64,000 nucleotides of DNA from Xiphydria camelus (taxonomy: Eukaryota; Arthropoda; Insecta; Hymenoptera; Xiphydriidae), in the NCBI GenBank assembly GCA_963678675.1, contig OY783200.1, forward strand, positions 17,786,603-17,850,602, given 5' to 3'. The position numbers were made by a program, and so were the translations under genes. How positions within the stretch are numbered: the stretch's first letter is position 1; each line of letters begins with the position of its first letter. The notes under the pieces are model-generated. The model was not told where the DNA came from. It made no database searches and worked only from the letters and a program-made list of their open reading frames with translations. Positions 30,183 through 42,489 of this stretch are shown in pieces.

Positions 30183-31917
30183 AGGGATTTTCGAATCGTT
30201 AACGAAAGTGATCGACGAAACTTTACATCTGTTAACGAATTACTTTCCGTCCACGTAAAACATTTCTCACGCGTCTAGAATAGCCCCCCTGACCAATTTG
30301 TATCCTTATTAATATTCTTTTTATTGAGAAATGAATAAATTTATGATTTGTCGTTCTTAGCAAGAAAAATTTACATTTACATGGGTTAAATTTTACTAGT
30401 TTATTCACCGAAAATTACTTTTCGATTTTGATGAAAAAATCTCATTCTAAAAGGGGAAAAATTCTACCGTTTGACAATTCGGTGCACAGTCAGAAAAATG
30501 ACACTTTTTCCTCATCTTCTAGGGGTTAGAAGTTCTCTTTTTTTTTCTCTCCGTGTGGATATCGATGACTCTAGAATTCGTAAAAGAATAAAGGAGAAGT
30601 ATAGTAGGTATATAGATAAATCCTATCTAATAAAATCCAGCACGATATAATTGAAAGTCGTGGTCACCTATCCCCATTAGTTAGTTAATAAATGATATCA
30701 ATATAGTATTCGATAGTTAAAGCGGGGAAATTCAATTTGATAAAATTAGTGTTGAAGTAACTGTAAATGTCGTTTGGAATACGCTTTCGCGCTTGCGCGT
30801 GCAAATGGTCTAGCCGTGCAATAATTTACATTGCCTCTAAAAATAAAAAAGTACCAACATGGAAAAAAGGGGTTGACCAATACAACTTTTTTTATATTTC
30901 TTAATTTTTTAAATAAGAAAAAGGAAAAATACTTATATGGAGAAATTGTACAATAATGTGTTATTATTGGAAATAACATTGGTAATATATTTCAATATAA
31001 AATGTAGAGTCGTACGAAATTTTTTAATGATATTCATTATGTATCATTATCATTTGGTGAGTTTTATTTCTACTTTGTCAATTTTGCTATCTGGCTGATC
31101 GAGTTTATTGGAAAATAATATACGAACGTTTTTTATTATCCGACATAAACAATTCAGAGCTAATGGAAGACTATGTGAGTATGCTGAAGTCAATTAAATG
31201 GTGTTAAAGAATTTCTGTTTGTAGAAGGTTTGTAGAAGGAGATTAATTTTTAAACATAGTTTTTGTACAATTTTGAATCGTGTTTACCACTTACCACAAT
31301 TATTGTTATTTTGAGTATACTTAAAGCGTGTTCCACTAAGGATAGTAATCCCGCTTATTTCTATTAATTGTCGTTTCACGAATAGATGTTTCAAACAAAA
31401 ATTATTTTGTATCGAGGAAGACATAATGCATGCAACAAATTCTTACTAATATACATTATTTACAAAGTATAAAAGTTATCTTCCCTTTTTTCCATTGAAC
31501 TTAATATTTTCATTCTTACAAAAATTACAAAGCCTATCGGGTCTAATAATAAAATTATAAGATAAAATTCTCATGCGTTGAACCGTTCGTGAGATATTTC
31601 TGCTCAACGGTTGGATATTTCATCTCATAATATTTTTCATTAGTTTCGATAAATTCTACGACTTTTATGAGTATAAAAATATTAAGTTCTTAATGAAAAA
31701 AATTTTCGCATATATCATTTCGCATTTTCGCATATTATGTCCTCCTGCCGTAAAGGCGGGACAATTCAGCGGCGCTCTTCGTGGTTACACGCGACCGATA
31801 TAAAAATTCACCGGATCCACAGGATTTTTAAATGAACTCGCGCGCACATTTCGATGCCACGCGTCACGCCGCGCCGCCTCATAGGTTCGTACGGTCAATT
31901 TGTCATAAAAAAGGGGT
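30183..31917. other. AT-rich spacer, no gene seen
   Basis: Long unique AT-rich stretch; a small CpG-rich patch at 31745-31900 has no coding signal. Nothing else recognised. Confidence 0.45.
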
Positions 31918-33155
31918 AGATAAAAAAAATTAGGTTAGGGCTGAATTCTTAATATGTTGTTTCTGGGAGTCAAAAAGGTAAAATCCCAAATTCCTGTATT
32001 CTCCACCTGTATTCCTTCACTGCCATCTTGTAAAAATATTTGGAATCGATTTATCTTATTTCCTATTCGTCGGAGGGAAAAAAGTGTGAGGTAAAAAAAT
32101 TGTAGAGCTTGAAATTTGCAACATTTTTTGTACGAGGCCGAACTCTCTGTAGTTAATTCTCAAAAAAATACAGGGCGCCAAAGTTTCCAAAAGTTATAAA
32201 CAATATATAACGTAAAAGGGACAAACATTGATACCACTTCACTTACTGGTCTAAAATATATTGCAAACTGAAGTTATCAGATATGAGAATGTATGCATAA
32301 GTAAGCCTGCATGATATAAGACGCATTTTATTTTACTACTTATCGTTTTTGAACAATGATTTTAAAAAAATAAAGTCAGATGTCAATTTTACCCTATATT
32401 CTGTTTAAGATTGACACCTGCTAAAAATATTGTCTATACTGCATGCAATCGGCTAAAAATCTCAATTTTTGTTTATTACATTCAAAAATTGACATCAGTA
32501 GGTGATTTGTATATAGAGATTAAATTATAATAGTCATTTTATTTATAAATTTTTGCCACTTTAAAAAGACCTAAAGTACAACGATATTTCTAAAAGTTTT
32601 CTTCGTCGAAAATAGGACATGCACGCCCATGTGAAAACTTGACGACATTGAATCAGGTGATCATTATGAAAGCGCTGATATTCACGCGCGGGCGTCAGGT
32701 GGCGGTCCATATGCGGTATTTATTAAGGTAAACAAGAACAGTATTATACAAATTAACCCAGTGTCAATGTTGGTCCGCGTTACCCTATTTTTTAAATAGA
32801 TTTTTTCGAGATCTGTAAGTTTTACGAAAAAAATTTGTGATTAAATTAATTTTTGAAGGTCGAAATACGGATACGGAGAAATCGACTTTAGAAAATTTGA
32901 TGTCCTGTATCTTCTTCGGAACTAACTACAGAGAGATCGGCTTCAGTCAAAAAATGTTGAAAATTTCGAGTGCTATAATTTTTGACCTAATACTTTTTTC
33001 CCTCCGACGAACAGAAAACGAGATAAATCGATCCTAAAATTGTTTTTCAGATGATGAAGGGACACAGGTGGGGATACAGAAACTAGTGATTTCACCTTTT
33101 TGACCACAAGAAACAATATATTACAAATTTAGCCCTACTCCAATTTTTTTTATCT
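31918..33155. mobile_element. 1.24-kb TIR element P
   Basis: Diverged inverted arms of about 250-290 bp: AGATAAAAAAAATT-G at both ends, then TAGGGCT-AATT, ATGTTGTTTCT, GATTTATC, GTCGGAGGGAAAAAAGT and CTCTCTGTAGTTA. The interior has small repeats of ATTGACA-C near 32386, 32410 and 32490. Non-coding. No clean duplication seen at the flanks. Confidence 0.65.
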
Positions 33156-33645
33156 TAAATGACTTATTGATTGTACATAATCCACGACGGGCGTGCTGCA
33201 AAACGTTTGTAAAGCTGCCTATACCCATACGCGATCTCCGGGGATACGATATGCGAATCGCATTATTACGAGAGGGGCATAAAACACGGATAAACATATT
33301 TAAAGTTGAGGAAGAGGGAGGGGAGGAAAAATAGTCGAAGGGGTCTCCGTCGATTTGCCAGTGCACCGACTGGTCGGGGAGCCTCAAGGATACGGCGCTC
33401 CGGCGAATCCCCGATCGCTCGAGCATACAGCGCCACGTGTTTATTCGTGCGGACAGCCTCCTTCGGAACGATTCGCGTTTTTATTATTCGCTAGAGTAGG
33501 AAACCTCAAGATGCGTAGGTATGTGTACCCGACCATGCGAAGTCTATTAAATTCTCGATGCTTTTCTTTCTTGTTTCTTTTTGATGGAAATATCTACGTA
33601 GGTATATATGGGTTGGTAAACGTCGAAATGACGTAAGCAGTAACG
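33156..33645. other. Mixed-composition spacer, no gene seen
   Basis: A GC-rich patch at 33300-33480 has short frames on both strands without recognisable domains. No repeat identified. Confidence 0.3.
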
Positions 33646-34945
33646 CGGCTGCCACATTTCAAAACACAGTAGGTATCTGATAATTTCAAGGTTTTGAATA
33701 AATCAGTAAAAACTATTAATATGTAGCTCTCAAAATAGATAGGAGTTTCAAATGTCGTTTTAACGGTTTAAGATACATACTATAATTGTGCTTACAATTA
33801 TTTGTGTGAAACGTAATTTTCAGATTTTTTGTTTTTTAAAAGAAAATGTAGATACTGTGTTTTGGCATTAATGGGTTACATAAATCTAACAGGTAAAACA
33901 AAACCTGCAGGCAGCAATAAACCGGCAAACCGGCATCTGCAGGTAGCAATAAAATGTAGTATCTGCAAATAATATTTTTTATTTGGGTACAAAACAAACA
34001 CAGTTGAACTTAAAAAAAAGGTGAAATAACTTCTAAAGGTCAAATATTTTTTAAAGGTCCTCCTCTATATCAATATTTCCAATCAAATCCCTCGACTCTT
34101 CGTTTACTGGAAGGCATTCCTAAAATAATCTTCTGTTGGCTGGCATCAAAGGTACAAGAACTTGCATTATCTTTTCTTTTTTAATTCCCCTACTGTCCAC
34201 CACACAAATACGGTATATAATTCTCAATATTGATTTTTTTAAAGAAAATCTAGGCTTTTGTATTCATCATCGAAATCAATTTTATGATGCATTCAATCGA
34301 AATTTTATAATGCATTTCCCTGGAACCTCTATGAAAATGGACTTCCACAAGGGAGTTTAGCAACAATTCTTTAAGCGGATCGTTGTTTTTTCGTGATTGT
34401 CTTTTTTTCTTGTCCCATTCGTGAAAAGCTTCCAATTCCACTACTTCAATATTTTTTCTTGATGTTTTGATTGCATTTTTCAAATCCTCATAATCATAAA
34501 TATTGTTTAAATGACAAATGCGTTTCTCGATGTTACCATGAACCCCATCCGCCGTCATATGGGTATGGCCTTTTGTAAATTTTCATTATAAGTAGCTAAC
34601 TAAAATACTTTTTCCAATACACAGTAACTGCCATATACTGTATTACAGGTGAATTTATGTCAAAATTTCAACACTCTCAAGTTGATTTCAAAACACAGTA
34701 AGTACCTCATACTGTGTTTTTCCTAGATTGTAGTATTGGAAAATGCCTCTTGCTCGGTTTTGGCGTAGAATTGTAAAAATAATAGTGTAGATACTGTGTT
34801 TAGGTAAAAATTATTTTCATAACTTATAAGGGATGAGCTATTTTTGATAGCGCAAAAAATGCGGAATAAACACAATATCTACTTGGGTCAAGAATCTCAT
34901 TTTTGAAAAAAATGTTGGATACCGTGTTTTGGAATGTGGCAGCCG
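33646..34945. mobile_element. 1.3-kb TIR element L with AACG duplication and a GHTHM-family ORF fragment
   Basis: Terminal repeats CGGCTGCCACATT-CAAAAC followed by AC-GTA at both ends, flanked by AACG (33642-33645 and 34946-34949). Subterminal copies of AAAACACAGTA-GTAC are scattered on both strands (33858 and 34690-34717, also 34790). It contains a coding fragment on the minus strand at 34250-34579. Confidence 0.65.
34250..34579 (-). pseudogene. Fragment of a repeat-encoded protein with GHTHMTADGVHGNIEKR motif
   Basis: The frame reads KFTKGHTHMTADGVHGNIEK from about 34579, then YDYEDLKNAI, VVELEAFHEWDKKKRQ, PLKELLLNSLVEVHFHRGSR, EMHYKI. I recall GHTxMxxDxxHxxIEK followed by a VKFxRGSRxMxYK block from a large family of uncharacterised, multi-copy insect proteins (DUF7869-type; assignment tentative). 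Only this middle-to-C-terminal segment remains. A stop lies just upstream of KFTKG, and there is no neighbouring exon with convincing continuation. It lies inside element L, suggesting the family is transposon cargo or a transposase component. Confidence 0.5.
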
Positions 34946-34949
34946 AACG

Positions 34950-35758
34950 GATGTTACGCTGCAGTGACTTTTATATTGCGTTGGGGTAAGGAAATTCTAT
35001 ATGTATAAAACGCGCGATATCATGAAGTAGACTCTATATAACTTGCGACTCAGCAGTTGTGAAAAGGTCCATATAGAATTGTCCAGGAGGAATTTACCGA
35101 GGAGAACAATGAAATGTGTTTGGTATAATAGTCAAATATTGGATCCTTCAAAATTATACCCAGAAAAAGGAAGAAGAAACGAAAACAGAAAATCTAATTC
35201 TACCATCAATCGGATATATGAACCCTGAGATATCATTTTACACTTGCAGGAAATGAGATAGGCAACAGCAACGATCAAAGATATCATGATTTAACGTATG
35301 TCTCGAGAGGATTCTATTACGATAAGCGTCCAATTCAGAAAAACTAAATTTTACGCGTTCCTCTCTCACACTTTTCCAAATAAGATTTGGTTTAGGTATT
35401 ACATTCTATTCTAATATCTACTACGCCATACGAAACTCGGATCAGATAAGAAAGTTTTATTTACAAAAGTCGCATTTCATTCAATCCATTTTAATATCGA
35501 AGTTTTAGCCTGTATGGATTTGATATTATTTGAAACAAAAGTAATTTTTGCGATTTTACTTTGATCGCCCATGATTATATTCCGTCGAATTATTGAATTG
35601 AATGTGCGATAGCAACAAATGAAGGAACGGTTCGATAATAAGTAGTAGGTGAAGTAGAAACTAATTGCTGTATTTACTTAAAAGTATGAAATTTAAAGTA
35701 CCTAATCGTCTTCCTCTGTGACGATCGATTCACTCGGGGATTCTCAGCGTATAGTAGG
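34950..35758. other. AT-rich spacer, no gene seen
   Basis: No open frame or repeat of interest. Confidence 0.45.
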
Positions 35759-36472
35759 AGAGCTAGCGACAAAATCGAGTGAGGTGTTTTAAGATTGCTA
35801 GAAATTTGTAAACAGATGTTTAAATAGTAGTAAATGGGAACGGTAATGACCTGTCAAGCCATACCGGGTTGCGTCATTGAAAAATTAATTTTTCAAAGTT
35901 AAAAAAAACGAATAATTATGTTGCTTCTACAAAACTATAATTTATAGAGGATGTTCATTCATCTATTTTAAGGAAATATGTAAAAGGACAGGTGATTCTG
36001 CTGGTTGCAAGTGACTGCCAGGCGAGCATATTAGTGCGAGGTTAGACGCTTTGATCTCCCGAACTGACACCAACTCTAATTACCGACTCGACTTCTATCG
36101 GTAAAAGTAGCTCGAATACCGACCAAGCCTGGCCGAAGGTAAATTTCAAGGTCCCTGCAACTGGTCAGGTTCTGCGTAGTGCTATCAGATTCGCACTAAT
36201 ATGCTCGCCTGGCAGTCACTTGCAACCAGCAGAATTACTTGTCCTTTTACATAGTTCCTTAAAATAGATGAATGAACATCCCCTATAAATTATAGCTTTG
36301 TAGAAGCAACATAATTTTTCGTTTTTTTTGAACTTTGAAAAATTAATTTTTCAATGACGCAACCCGGTGTAGCTTGACAGGTCATTACCGTTCCCATTAA
36401 CTACTATTTATACATCTATTTACAAATTTCTAGCAATCTTAAAATACCTCACTCGATTTTGTCGCTAGCTCT
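35759..36472. mobile_element. Element D, copy 2, with extended ends
   Basis: Core 35784-36447 matches 9421-10086, with the central region inverted relative to copy 1. The terminal repeats extend 25 bp further (AGAGCTAGCGACAAAATCGA then GTGAGGT), showing that copy 1 lacks its outermost bases. TAGTAG lies near both ends (about 35752 and 36479) but is not flush. Confidence 0.7.
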
Positions 36473-36489
36473 TGGACTAGTAGATACGT

Positions 36490-37310
36490 ACAGCTGCATT
36501 AACAGCTACCGTTAGTAGGTACCTATTGATTTCTACGTGCTCCGATGCGCGATCGCCATCGAGATATTTATGTATTTACCTTGCCACCGCAGGCTTTTAT
36601 ACCCGGTTGCTTCTTTCCTAGATTTTATGCGTCGAGCCGAGAGCGGGAGGAAGCTTACCGTATACCTAAGCGGCGGCAGTCGCGGGGAATCTCCACCCGG
36701 TACGCGCGATACGAGTAAGTATACGTAAAACGGCTACGTGTTGCTTCGGTTCGCTCGTCGAACAATGCTCTTTGAAAAGTGACTCTCTGTGTTTTTCTTC
36801 AACTTTCGATCGTTTTTTTTTTAAGTGGAAAATATAAACAATTCTGCTCCGTCACTCACCCACGGGCGACATTTTTCTCATCGGAGGGGTAAAATGCGGA
36901 CCGAGCCTAACGAATCGATAATATATCGCCGCAGTTGCGGATGAAGTTATCGAGCGCTCGCTTACCTGAAACAGAAAAACGGGAGAAAATTATTTCGAAT
37001 GAAGGGTCACATCTCGCTTCGCCACTTCGTAAATCACGTTGCGAATATCTATATACTAATTCATGATACAGATAACGTCCGAGAGATGAATGGGCGGTTA
37101 AAGGTCGTTTATTCTCGAACCTACAACTCGCGAGGGAAAAAGAAAAGATTGTTTCAGGGCCGTCGAGTGCGTAATAAATTCAACCACACAGAGGTTCCAT
37201 CATGGACTCGTACGTGCCGTGCGTTCACGCGCGACGTGCAAGGCTTTTCGCGCGGATCACCGGTCGTCCGACAGCGGTTCGCGCGTTAAAGTTTAAAGGT
37301 CTTCTTTTCT
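36490..37310. other. CpG-rich island, possible host regulatory or exon-flanking sequence
   Basis: Elevated GC and CpG, free of the repeat families seen elsewhere. Short plus-strand frames (36537-36728, 36999-37289) have no recognised domain. Confidence 0.3.
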
Positions 37311-37592
37311 CCGTTCAGTGTTGATGTAAAGTTCTTCGCGGGAAGCGTTTATCAGTAGAAGTCAACGATTGACTTCTTCATTGTTAGGGCGAAGTTATAT
37401 AATCTTTGTATACATTTTTTCCCGACTTAATTGTATCGTTTTTTGATGAACAAAATTGATAGCGCATATTTGTATTAGGTTTAGACAAAAGAAAAAAGAA
37501 ATTCATTTCTTCTAAACCGCAGGGTTATATAAACAATGTAGTAGTGCTTGGTGTATACTATTTCAAATTATAGTAATACTGTCCGTATATTA

Positions 37593-37763
37593 GGCCAGGG
37601 ACACACTAACGTTAAGTTAACGCGAGTTTCGGCATTATGTACATTGAAGTACAACAATCTACATAGTCAACGCGCGGTATTTCCAACGCGAGTGTGGCTT
37701 GTTGTACTTCAATGTATATAATGCTGAAACGCGCGTTAATTTAACGCTAGTGTGTCCCTGGCC
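37593..37763. mobile_element. 171-bp foldback MITE with TTA duplication (PIF/Harbinger-like)
   Basis: GGCCAGGGACACACTA-CGTT at both ends, arms of about 65 bp, flanks TTA at 37590-37592 and 37764-37766. Confidence 0.75.
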
Positions 37764-38029
37764 TTACTGTGGCTAATAAGAAGTTCTATCCGCTATGTAA
37801 CGTTTGGACCCTAAAAGACACCTTCGGTATAAAAAATCCTCCGCCAAATATATTGCGCTTATTATTTATCGCCCTTAAAAAGATTAAATTGTATCCTCAA
37901 AAATTAAAAATTCATGAAATCAGTTACTTACAGAAAATACAAGATTAATATCACTAGATACTAAAATTTAAAGTGGAATAATAATGTTGAGTGGAAGTAT
38001 TTTAAAAGTTGAATATAAGGTGAAGTGGG

Positions 38030-38730
38030 GTAAATGTGATACAGTTTTTTTAATAGTTCACGAATAAAGGAATAATACTTACACTTTTAATGGAATAAAA
38101 AATAAATAAAAAATACTCAAAATGCTTTGATTACAGTTCTTAACACTTTCACTGCGTATGGCACCTATATAGGCGTCATATAGGGTTTCATACCCGAGTG
38201 CGCATGGCACATTTCGGTGACACCAACTTGTTACTTCCTAACTCCGAAAGTGTTAATCAATTCTAGAGGGCTGACATCTTTTCAGCTCCTATTTGAAAAA
38301 TGTCAGGTAATTTGTTTTAAAACGATGTCAATGATCACATTTACCACGAAGTTTGGGCAAATGTGATAATGCTACCTACCTACCTATATAAATAAGTTAC
38401 TTGAAATTGAATAGGGGAAATGTATAACGATTGTAGTTTGCTCATTATTTTGTTTTTTATAAAATTAAATTATAATAATCGAGCACAAAGTTATAAACTT
38501 TATTCAAAAACTATTAAAATAACTTTCAAATCTTCCTTTGTATATTTTATATATATCAGTGGTATACTTATTTTTTGATATAAGTTCGCATCGTGATGTA
38601 TCTAGAACAACGGGGTAAGTGTATTACATACCTCACACACACACAATTGCCCCAAATTCATGTTTCACATTTGCCCCTAAAATCATTTTTCATGGGGCAA
38701 ATGTGATATAATAAAAAAATACATCATCGT
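38030..38730. repeat. Region with repeated GGGGCAAATGTGATA motif, host to a TTAA MITE
   Basis: GGGG-AAATGTGATA occurs at about 38036, 38354 (GGGCAAATGTGATAA) and 38694, and inverted near 38666 (TCACATTTGCCCC). This suggests a degraded element with this motif as end or subterminal repeat; its limits are unclear. Confidence 0.4.
38144..38252. mobile_element. 109-bp TTAA-flanked MITE
   Basis: CACTTTC at the left, GAAAGTG at the right, TTAA at 38140-38143 and 38253-38256. Terminal repeats are only about 7-8 bp. The left third reads CACTGCGTATGGCACCTATA. Confidence 0.55.
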
Positions 38731-38817
38731 GATTGTTTTTGTATTGTGTGTGGGTTGGCATCAACCGGGCGCTCAGTCCTAGTGGACCATTGTGCCCGGG
38801 CCCCAACTGGGGCAGCC

Positions 38818-41800
38818 CTAGATGTGACTACGGAGTATGCCAGCCTTCCTCACAAAGCGCAAAAGCTCGCCCACCCCGATGTTCTTGATACTGGCATCGT
38901 CGAAAGAGGGGGCCCCCAAGATAGAGTGCCTAAGGGCCGTCAACCTCTTGCAGTGCGCCAGTATATGAAGGGGAGTTTCCTCTTCATCTCCACACCTGGG
39001 GCACAGGACCTCCGTACCGAGGCCCATGTTCCCCATGTGCTTTCTTGTGAGCCAATGTCCAGTGACAAGCCCCACGATCCACAGTAGCTGAGCCCTGTCC
39101 AGGTTCAGCAACCTAGTGCCCAGCTTACTAGAGGGTCCTCTAAAAAGAGCCCTCGTATGCTTCATACCCGGAGCTCGTGCCCAAAGGTCGGCGAAGCGGC
39201 CGTTAATCCAATTATGAGCCGCTTCCTTCACGAGCCCCATGGAGATGTTTATATTGTGCTCGGGATTGGGGCGCGAAGAGCCCAACCGAGCCAGCTTATC
39301 AGTTTTCTCGTTGCCAGCAATGCCGGTGTGACCCGGCACCCATAGCAACCTTACTCGATTCTCACTTGAGAGTCGTTCCAATCTATTCCTGCAGTCCCGG
39401 ACCAGCCCCGATGTAACCCTCACTGAGGAGAGCGCCCCGAGCGTGGCCCGGCTATCAATGCAGATATAGATGTGCCTGTCCCTGTAGCCCTTGTTCAAAA
39501 TAAATCCGATGCAGGCCCAGATGGCAAACACCTCCGTTTGGAATACTGTAACGTCGCGGCCCAGGGCGAAAGATAATTCCACCCTCGGCCCGCCGCACCA
39601 TATTCCCGCCCCCGCTCCCGTCTCCATTTTTGACCCGTCTGTATACCAGACGAGTCTTTCCGGGGATAGAAGGTGATTTTTATCCCCCTTCCAGGACAAT
39701 CTGTCCGGGGTGAGGATCTCGAATCGACGCTGAAAGCGATAGCTATCTAGGCACTGATCCCCCATTTTCAGGGCGAACTCCTCTAGCACTCCGCCCCCCC
39801 CCCCCCCCGAAGGATCGCGGCGTGTCCCCCGGCCGCCTGTCTCCAGTATCCACCGAAGTACAGGCGTAGAGCCGTCTTCCTCGCCCCAGCCTCCGCCACA
39901 AGGTGGGGAGGTGCTAGGTTAAGGAGGGCCCCCATGGCCAGGGTCGGAGTAGTGCGCATGGCACCAGTTATCCCCAGGCATGCTAGCCTGTAGACTTTAA
40001 GTAGCGTCTTGCGGTTGATGTTCCTCCTAAGAGAGGGCCACCAGACTACTGACGCATAGATGAGCTGAGGCACTAGGATGGTAGTGTAGATCCACGCCAC
40101 CAGTTCCGGCCTCAGTCCTCATGTTCTGCTGAACATTCTTCTACAGGCCCAAAAGGTAGAAATTGCCTTCTAGGCCTGTTTATTTATATGGCTTCTCCAC
40201 AGATGTTTGCTATCCAGAGTTACCCCCAAATAGTGCACCTCTCCGGAGGTCTCCAGCTCAGCGCCGAAAATGGTAGGAGCTTTAAATTTACAGCCCCTCC
40301 TACGTGTGAACAGCACCATCTCAGTTTTGCTTGGGTTAACCCTTAGCGACTGAGATAGGCACCAATTTTGCACGAGGACCAGCGCACGTTGCATTTGCCT
40401 CGCCAGCACCTCGGTATCTTTCCCCTTAACAGAGATAGCCAAGTCATCAGCATATCCCTGCACAGTGAAGCCAGCCTCCCTGAGCCTCACTAGAAGCCTG
40501 TTCACCACCAGAGTCCACAGGAGTGGGGAAAGTACCCCCCCCCCCCTGCGGACATCCTCTGGCGGCCCGAGTGTCTCCCTCAGCTTCTCCGAGGCTGGCC
40601 CAAACCCTCCGCGTCTGCAGCATACTCTGGATCCAGCTAACGATGGATTCTTCGATGCCGAACCCTCGTGCTGCCTCGCAGATGGCTTCGAAGAAGGTAT
40701 TGTCAAAGGCCCCCTCAATATCCAGAAACACACTCAGAACCGATTCCTTCCTATAGAGCGACCCCTCTATCTCGCGAACGAGACAGTGGAGGGCCGTCTC
40801 TGCGGATTTAGCGGTCTGGAATGCATGTTGGGTCCGCTCTATTGGTCTTTCGATCAGAGCGGTATCCCTGATGTACCTATCAACAAGTCTCTCCAGCGTT
40901 TTGAGCAGAAAAAAATGTCAGGCTGATAGGCCTAAAAGACTTGGCCTGGTCGTAGCAGTTCTTACCCGGTTTTGGTATGAAGACTACCCTGACCTTTCTC
41001 CAAGCCCTAGGGGTATATCCCAAGGCCAGACAGGATCTGTAGATAGTGTAGAGGCGTTTCAATAGGTCCTCCCCTCCCTCCTGTAGAAGGGCTGGGAAGA
41101 TCCCATCCACCCCAGGGCCTTTAAATCTTTCAAAAGATTTGACGGCCCACTCGATCCTGCTGATTGTGACTACCTTTGCGGCAGTCTTCCAGTCCCCCGC
41201 CCTACCCCCCCCCCCCCGTCGATCCTCTTCGATGTGGAGAATCGCGGGGCCAGAGCCTGGAAAATGCACCTCCAGGAGGTGCGTCAATATTTCTTCATGG
41301 CTGTTCACATCCCTGCCGTCTGGGAGTGTAAGTCCATCAAGCTTTATTGGGGGTCCTGATACGAAGATCCTGCGTAGTCTGGTAACCTGAGGCAAACCCT
41401 CCAGTTCCCCACAGAACCTTCTCCAAGACTCCCTTTTTGATGATCTGACCAGCTTTTTATAGGTCCTCTGAGAAGACCTATAATTTTCCCAGTTCTGATC
41501 CAAGTCGGTTTTCACCGCCTTATTAAGCAGCCTTCGGGTGCTCGTGCGGAGTTTATTTAGCTCCTTATTCCACCAGGGCACCCTGGTGCTGTTCTTGCGT
41601 CGTTTAACTGGGCACGCGGACTCATAGGATTGGAAGACGGCAGCTTGCAGACATTCTACCGCGCCGTCTATCCTCCCCTTTGTCCTCGGGAAGCCGCTCT
41701 GGATGTCCCGAAGCCTCTCGCCGAGCTCTTCACTATAGGAGACCCAGTTCGTGGCCTTAGGGTTGCGGTATACCTCCGTTGGGCTCGAGCCCGCGTCCCT

Positions 41801-42481
41801 CTCGACGCTAAAGGTAATCCGGCGATGATCCGAGAGTGTTACCTCTCCGCTCACCTGCCAGTTCCTGATCGTTTGGGCCAACTTGCGCGTGCACAAGGTT
41901 ATATCAATCACCTCCTGTCTACGGGAGGTGACAAAGGTAGGTTTCGAGCCCCTATTGAGCATCTCGAGATTTTTCGTCGAGAGATACTCTAACAATTCTG
42001 TATCTCTCCTGTTTATGTCAGAGCTGCCCCAGATGGTGTGGTGTGAATTTGCATCACACCCCACTACCAACTGGAGCCCCTCCTTTTTGCAGTGGTCAAC
42101 CAGGCTTCTGAGTTCCCTCGTGGGGGGAGGGTCCTCAGAATCGTGCGGAAAGTAGGCTGACCCAACCACTACGTCAGTCCTCCCACCTCCCACACTAAGC
42201 CCGATTTTCACCGCCGCCAGATCTCTAGTGCAGAATTTTTGAAGTCTCAGAGCACTGTATCTCTTACTCACAAAGACACAGGCACTGGGGCCCTCGAGGG
42301 TGCGTATTAGGCTGCCACTCCCTAGTTGCAGCCCCGCAACCTTGCCCTCTCCCGTAATCCAGGGTTCCTGAATCAGGGCTATATCTGTTTGCCCTACTGC
42401 CAGGCCTCGGCTAAGAATCGCCGAGGCCGCTATGCAGTGTTGCAAGTTTATCTGCGAGAATTTGATCCCCTCAATAGCCAT
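38818..42481 (-). pseudogene. LINE ORF2: endonuclease, reverse transcriptase, RNase H (frameshifted)
   Basis: ATG at 42481. The apurinic endonuclease (first 225 residues) has INLQHC, LIQEPW, VGCDANSHHTIWGS and LSDHRR. Reverse transcriptase has KGPGVDGIFPALL, VVFIPKPGK, FRPISL, FLDIEGAFDN, GCPQGG, VLSPLLWTL and YADD (about 40440), then HYLGVTLD. RNase H at 39789-38830 has YTDGSKMETGAGAG and LLWVPGHTGIAGNEKTDKLA. Breaks: an extra T in a T7 run at about 40913; an expanded G12 run at 40535-40546 exactly at GCPQGG; two stops near 40165 and 40123; a G15 run at 39794-39808 separating reverse transcriptase from RNase H. Three of these are homopolymer-length changes, so sequencing or assembly error must be excluded before calling all of them biological. 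Confidence 0.85.
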
Positions 42482-42489
42482 GGTGGCTA

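Noticed and set aside
40465..40926. Plus-strand frame over the LINE reverse transcriptase
   Set aside because: Antisense shadow of ORF2; the minus strand carries the conserved motifs.
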